From positions 61,406-125,405 of the forward strand of contig CALUTD010000004.1 in the NCBI GenBank assembly GCA_944323625.1: a DNA stretch of 64,000 nt. Direction: 5' to 3'. The notes beneath the pieces are model-generated. The model ran no database searches. It worked only from the letters and a program-made list of their open reading frames with translations, and was not told the origin of the DNA. Shown here in pieces: positions 63,729-64,000 of the stretch (positions are counted from its first letter, which is position 1; every line of letters begins with the position of its first letter). Position numbers and translations under genes: made by a program. This DNA is from Candidatus Gastranaerophilales bacterium (GTDB lineage Bacteria > Cyanobacteriota > Vampirovibrionia > Gastranaerophilales > Gastranaerophilaceae).

Positions 63729-64000
63729 ATAACATATATACGGATGAGAATCTATAGTATTATTTTATATTTTAAGCAGTTAACAAGAAACACTACTCCC
63801 ACCCGTCAACCTGAACTTGTTTCAGGTTCTTACCGGCTTGGAAGAACAACATAAAACTGTAAATACCTTGCAAAACACATGTGTAATTCCCTATTGGTAA
63901 GATTCTGAACCGGCAGAGCCGGCTTCTAACCGGATTAACTTATAATTCTCAGTTGGTAAGATCCTGAACAAGTCAAAATCTACGCAATAAATTGCTTGAT
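63729..64000. other. Right-edge region, repeats only
   Basis: Apart from copy C and the extra right-type end at 63953, this stretch holds short palindromes (CCGGCAGAGCCGG) and no convincing frame. Confidence 0.5.
63821..63909 (+). mobile_element. Gene-less copy C of the inverted-repeat element (MITE-like, 89 bp)
   Basis: It has the left repeat TTCAGGTTCTTACCGG (63821-63836), the 42-nt middle nearly identical to copy A, CATGTGTAATTC, and the right repeat TTGGTAAGATTCTGAA (63894-63909). A further right-type end (TTGGTAAGATCCTGAA) follows at 63953-63968, and CCTGAA-cttgt-TTCAGG lies at its left edge, so several copies seem nested. Confidence 0.65.

Overview
This AT-rich (roughly one-third GC), gene-dense window most resembles a gut Vampirovibrionia/Melainabacteria genome (Candidatus Gastranaerophilales, non-photosynthetic relatives of cyanobacteria). 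The assignment is inference. It rests on prepilin-like proteins with an FTLAEVLITL-type start, large lineage-style secreted or repeat proteins, a Gram-negative-style yceD-rpmF-plsX-fab cluster, a UmuD-like LexA, and no photosynthesis genes. No rRNA, tRNA, CRISPR array or prophage was seen.

Layout. 1-4 kb: tight minus-strand operon ligA, small membrane protein, SIMPL protein, hisC (cut by the window edge). 4-6 kb: Orn/Lys/Arg decarboxylase, then a prepilin-like gene with a G10 tract in its leader. 6-10 kb: minus-strand purine permease, solute-binding protein and membrane protein. 10-14 kb: REC-STAS regulator, rpiB, ATP-grasp enzyme, MATE exporter. 14-16 kb: SOS-type pair lexA/umuC with a palindromic operator and a hairpin between the genes. 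16-20 kb: yajQ, secreted and Pro/Thr-repeat proteins, rpsG/rpsL cut off from the rest of the str operon. 20-30 kb: flavoprotein, HTH-less mini-HxlR, SMR exporter, bioA/bioD, tandem membrane paralogues, alpha-solenoid protein, hydrolase/LysR pair, and a glycerol-phosphate polymer pair (tagD plus a CDP-glycerol transferase). 30-35 kb: pnp, patatin, a GC-rich hairpin element, a uridine-kinase-like protein.

35-42 kb is the main accessory locus: two divergent operons encode two AAA+ ATPases of one family, a third AAA-like protein without a Walker A and with a premature stop, coiled-coil/membrane partners and a calcium-loop protein. 43-50 kb is the fatty-acid/phospholipid synthesis operon. 50-54 kb holds a duplicated-repeat protein, a hybrid-cluster-protein homologue that has lost most metal ligands, glutaredoxin, a TPR protein and yebC. 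55-58 kb holds a prepilin-anchored beta-roll fibre gene with an S74 auto-processing tail, split by a second G10 tract. 59-64 kb: 5'-nucleotidase-like protein, TPR protein with an apparent AUU start, and a small GIY-YIG nuclease gene flanked by terminal inverted repeats beside a gene-less copy of the same element.

Themes: two G10 tracts, both in prepilin-like genes, suggest phase-variable surface fibres. Several genes (lexA, yceD, lysR, a TPR gene) have a promoter whose -10 lies 6-7 nt from the ATG and no Shine-Dalgarno, implying leaderless mRNAs. All function calls come from reading the sequence; no database search was run.
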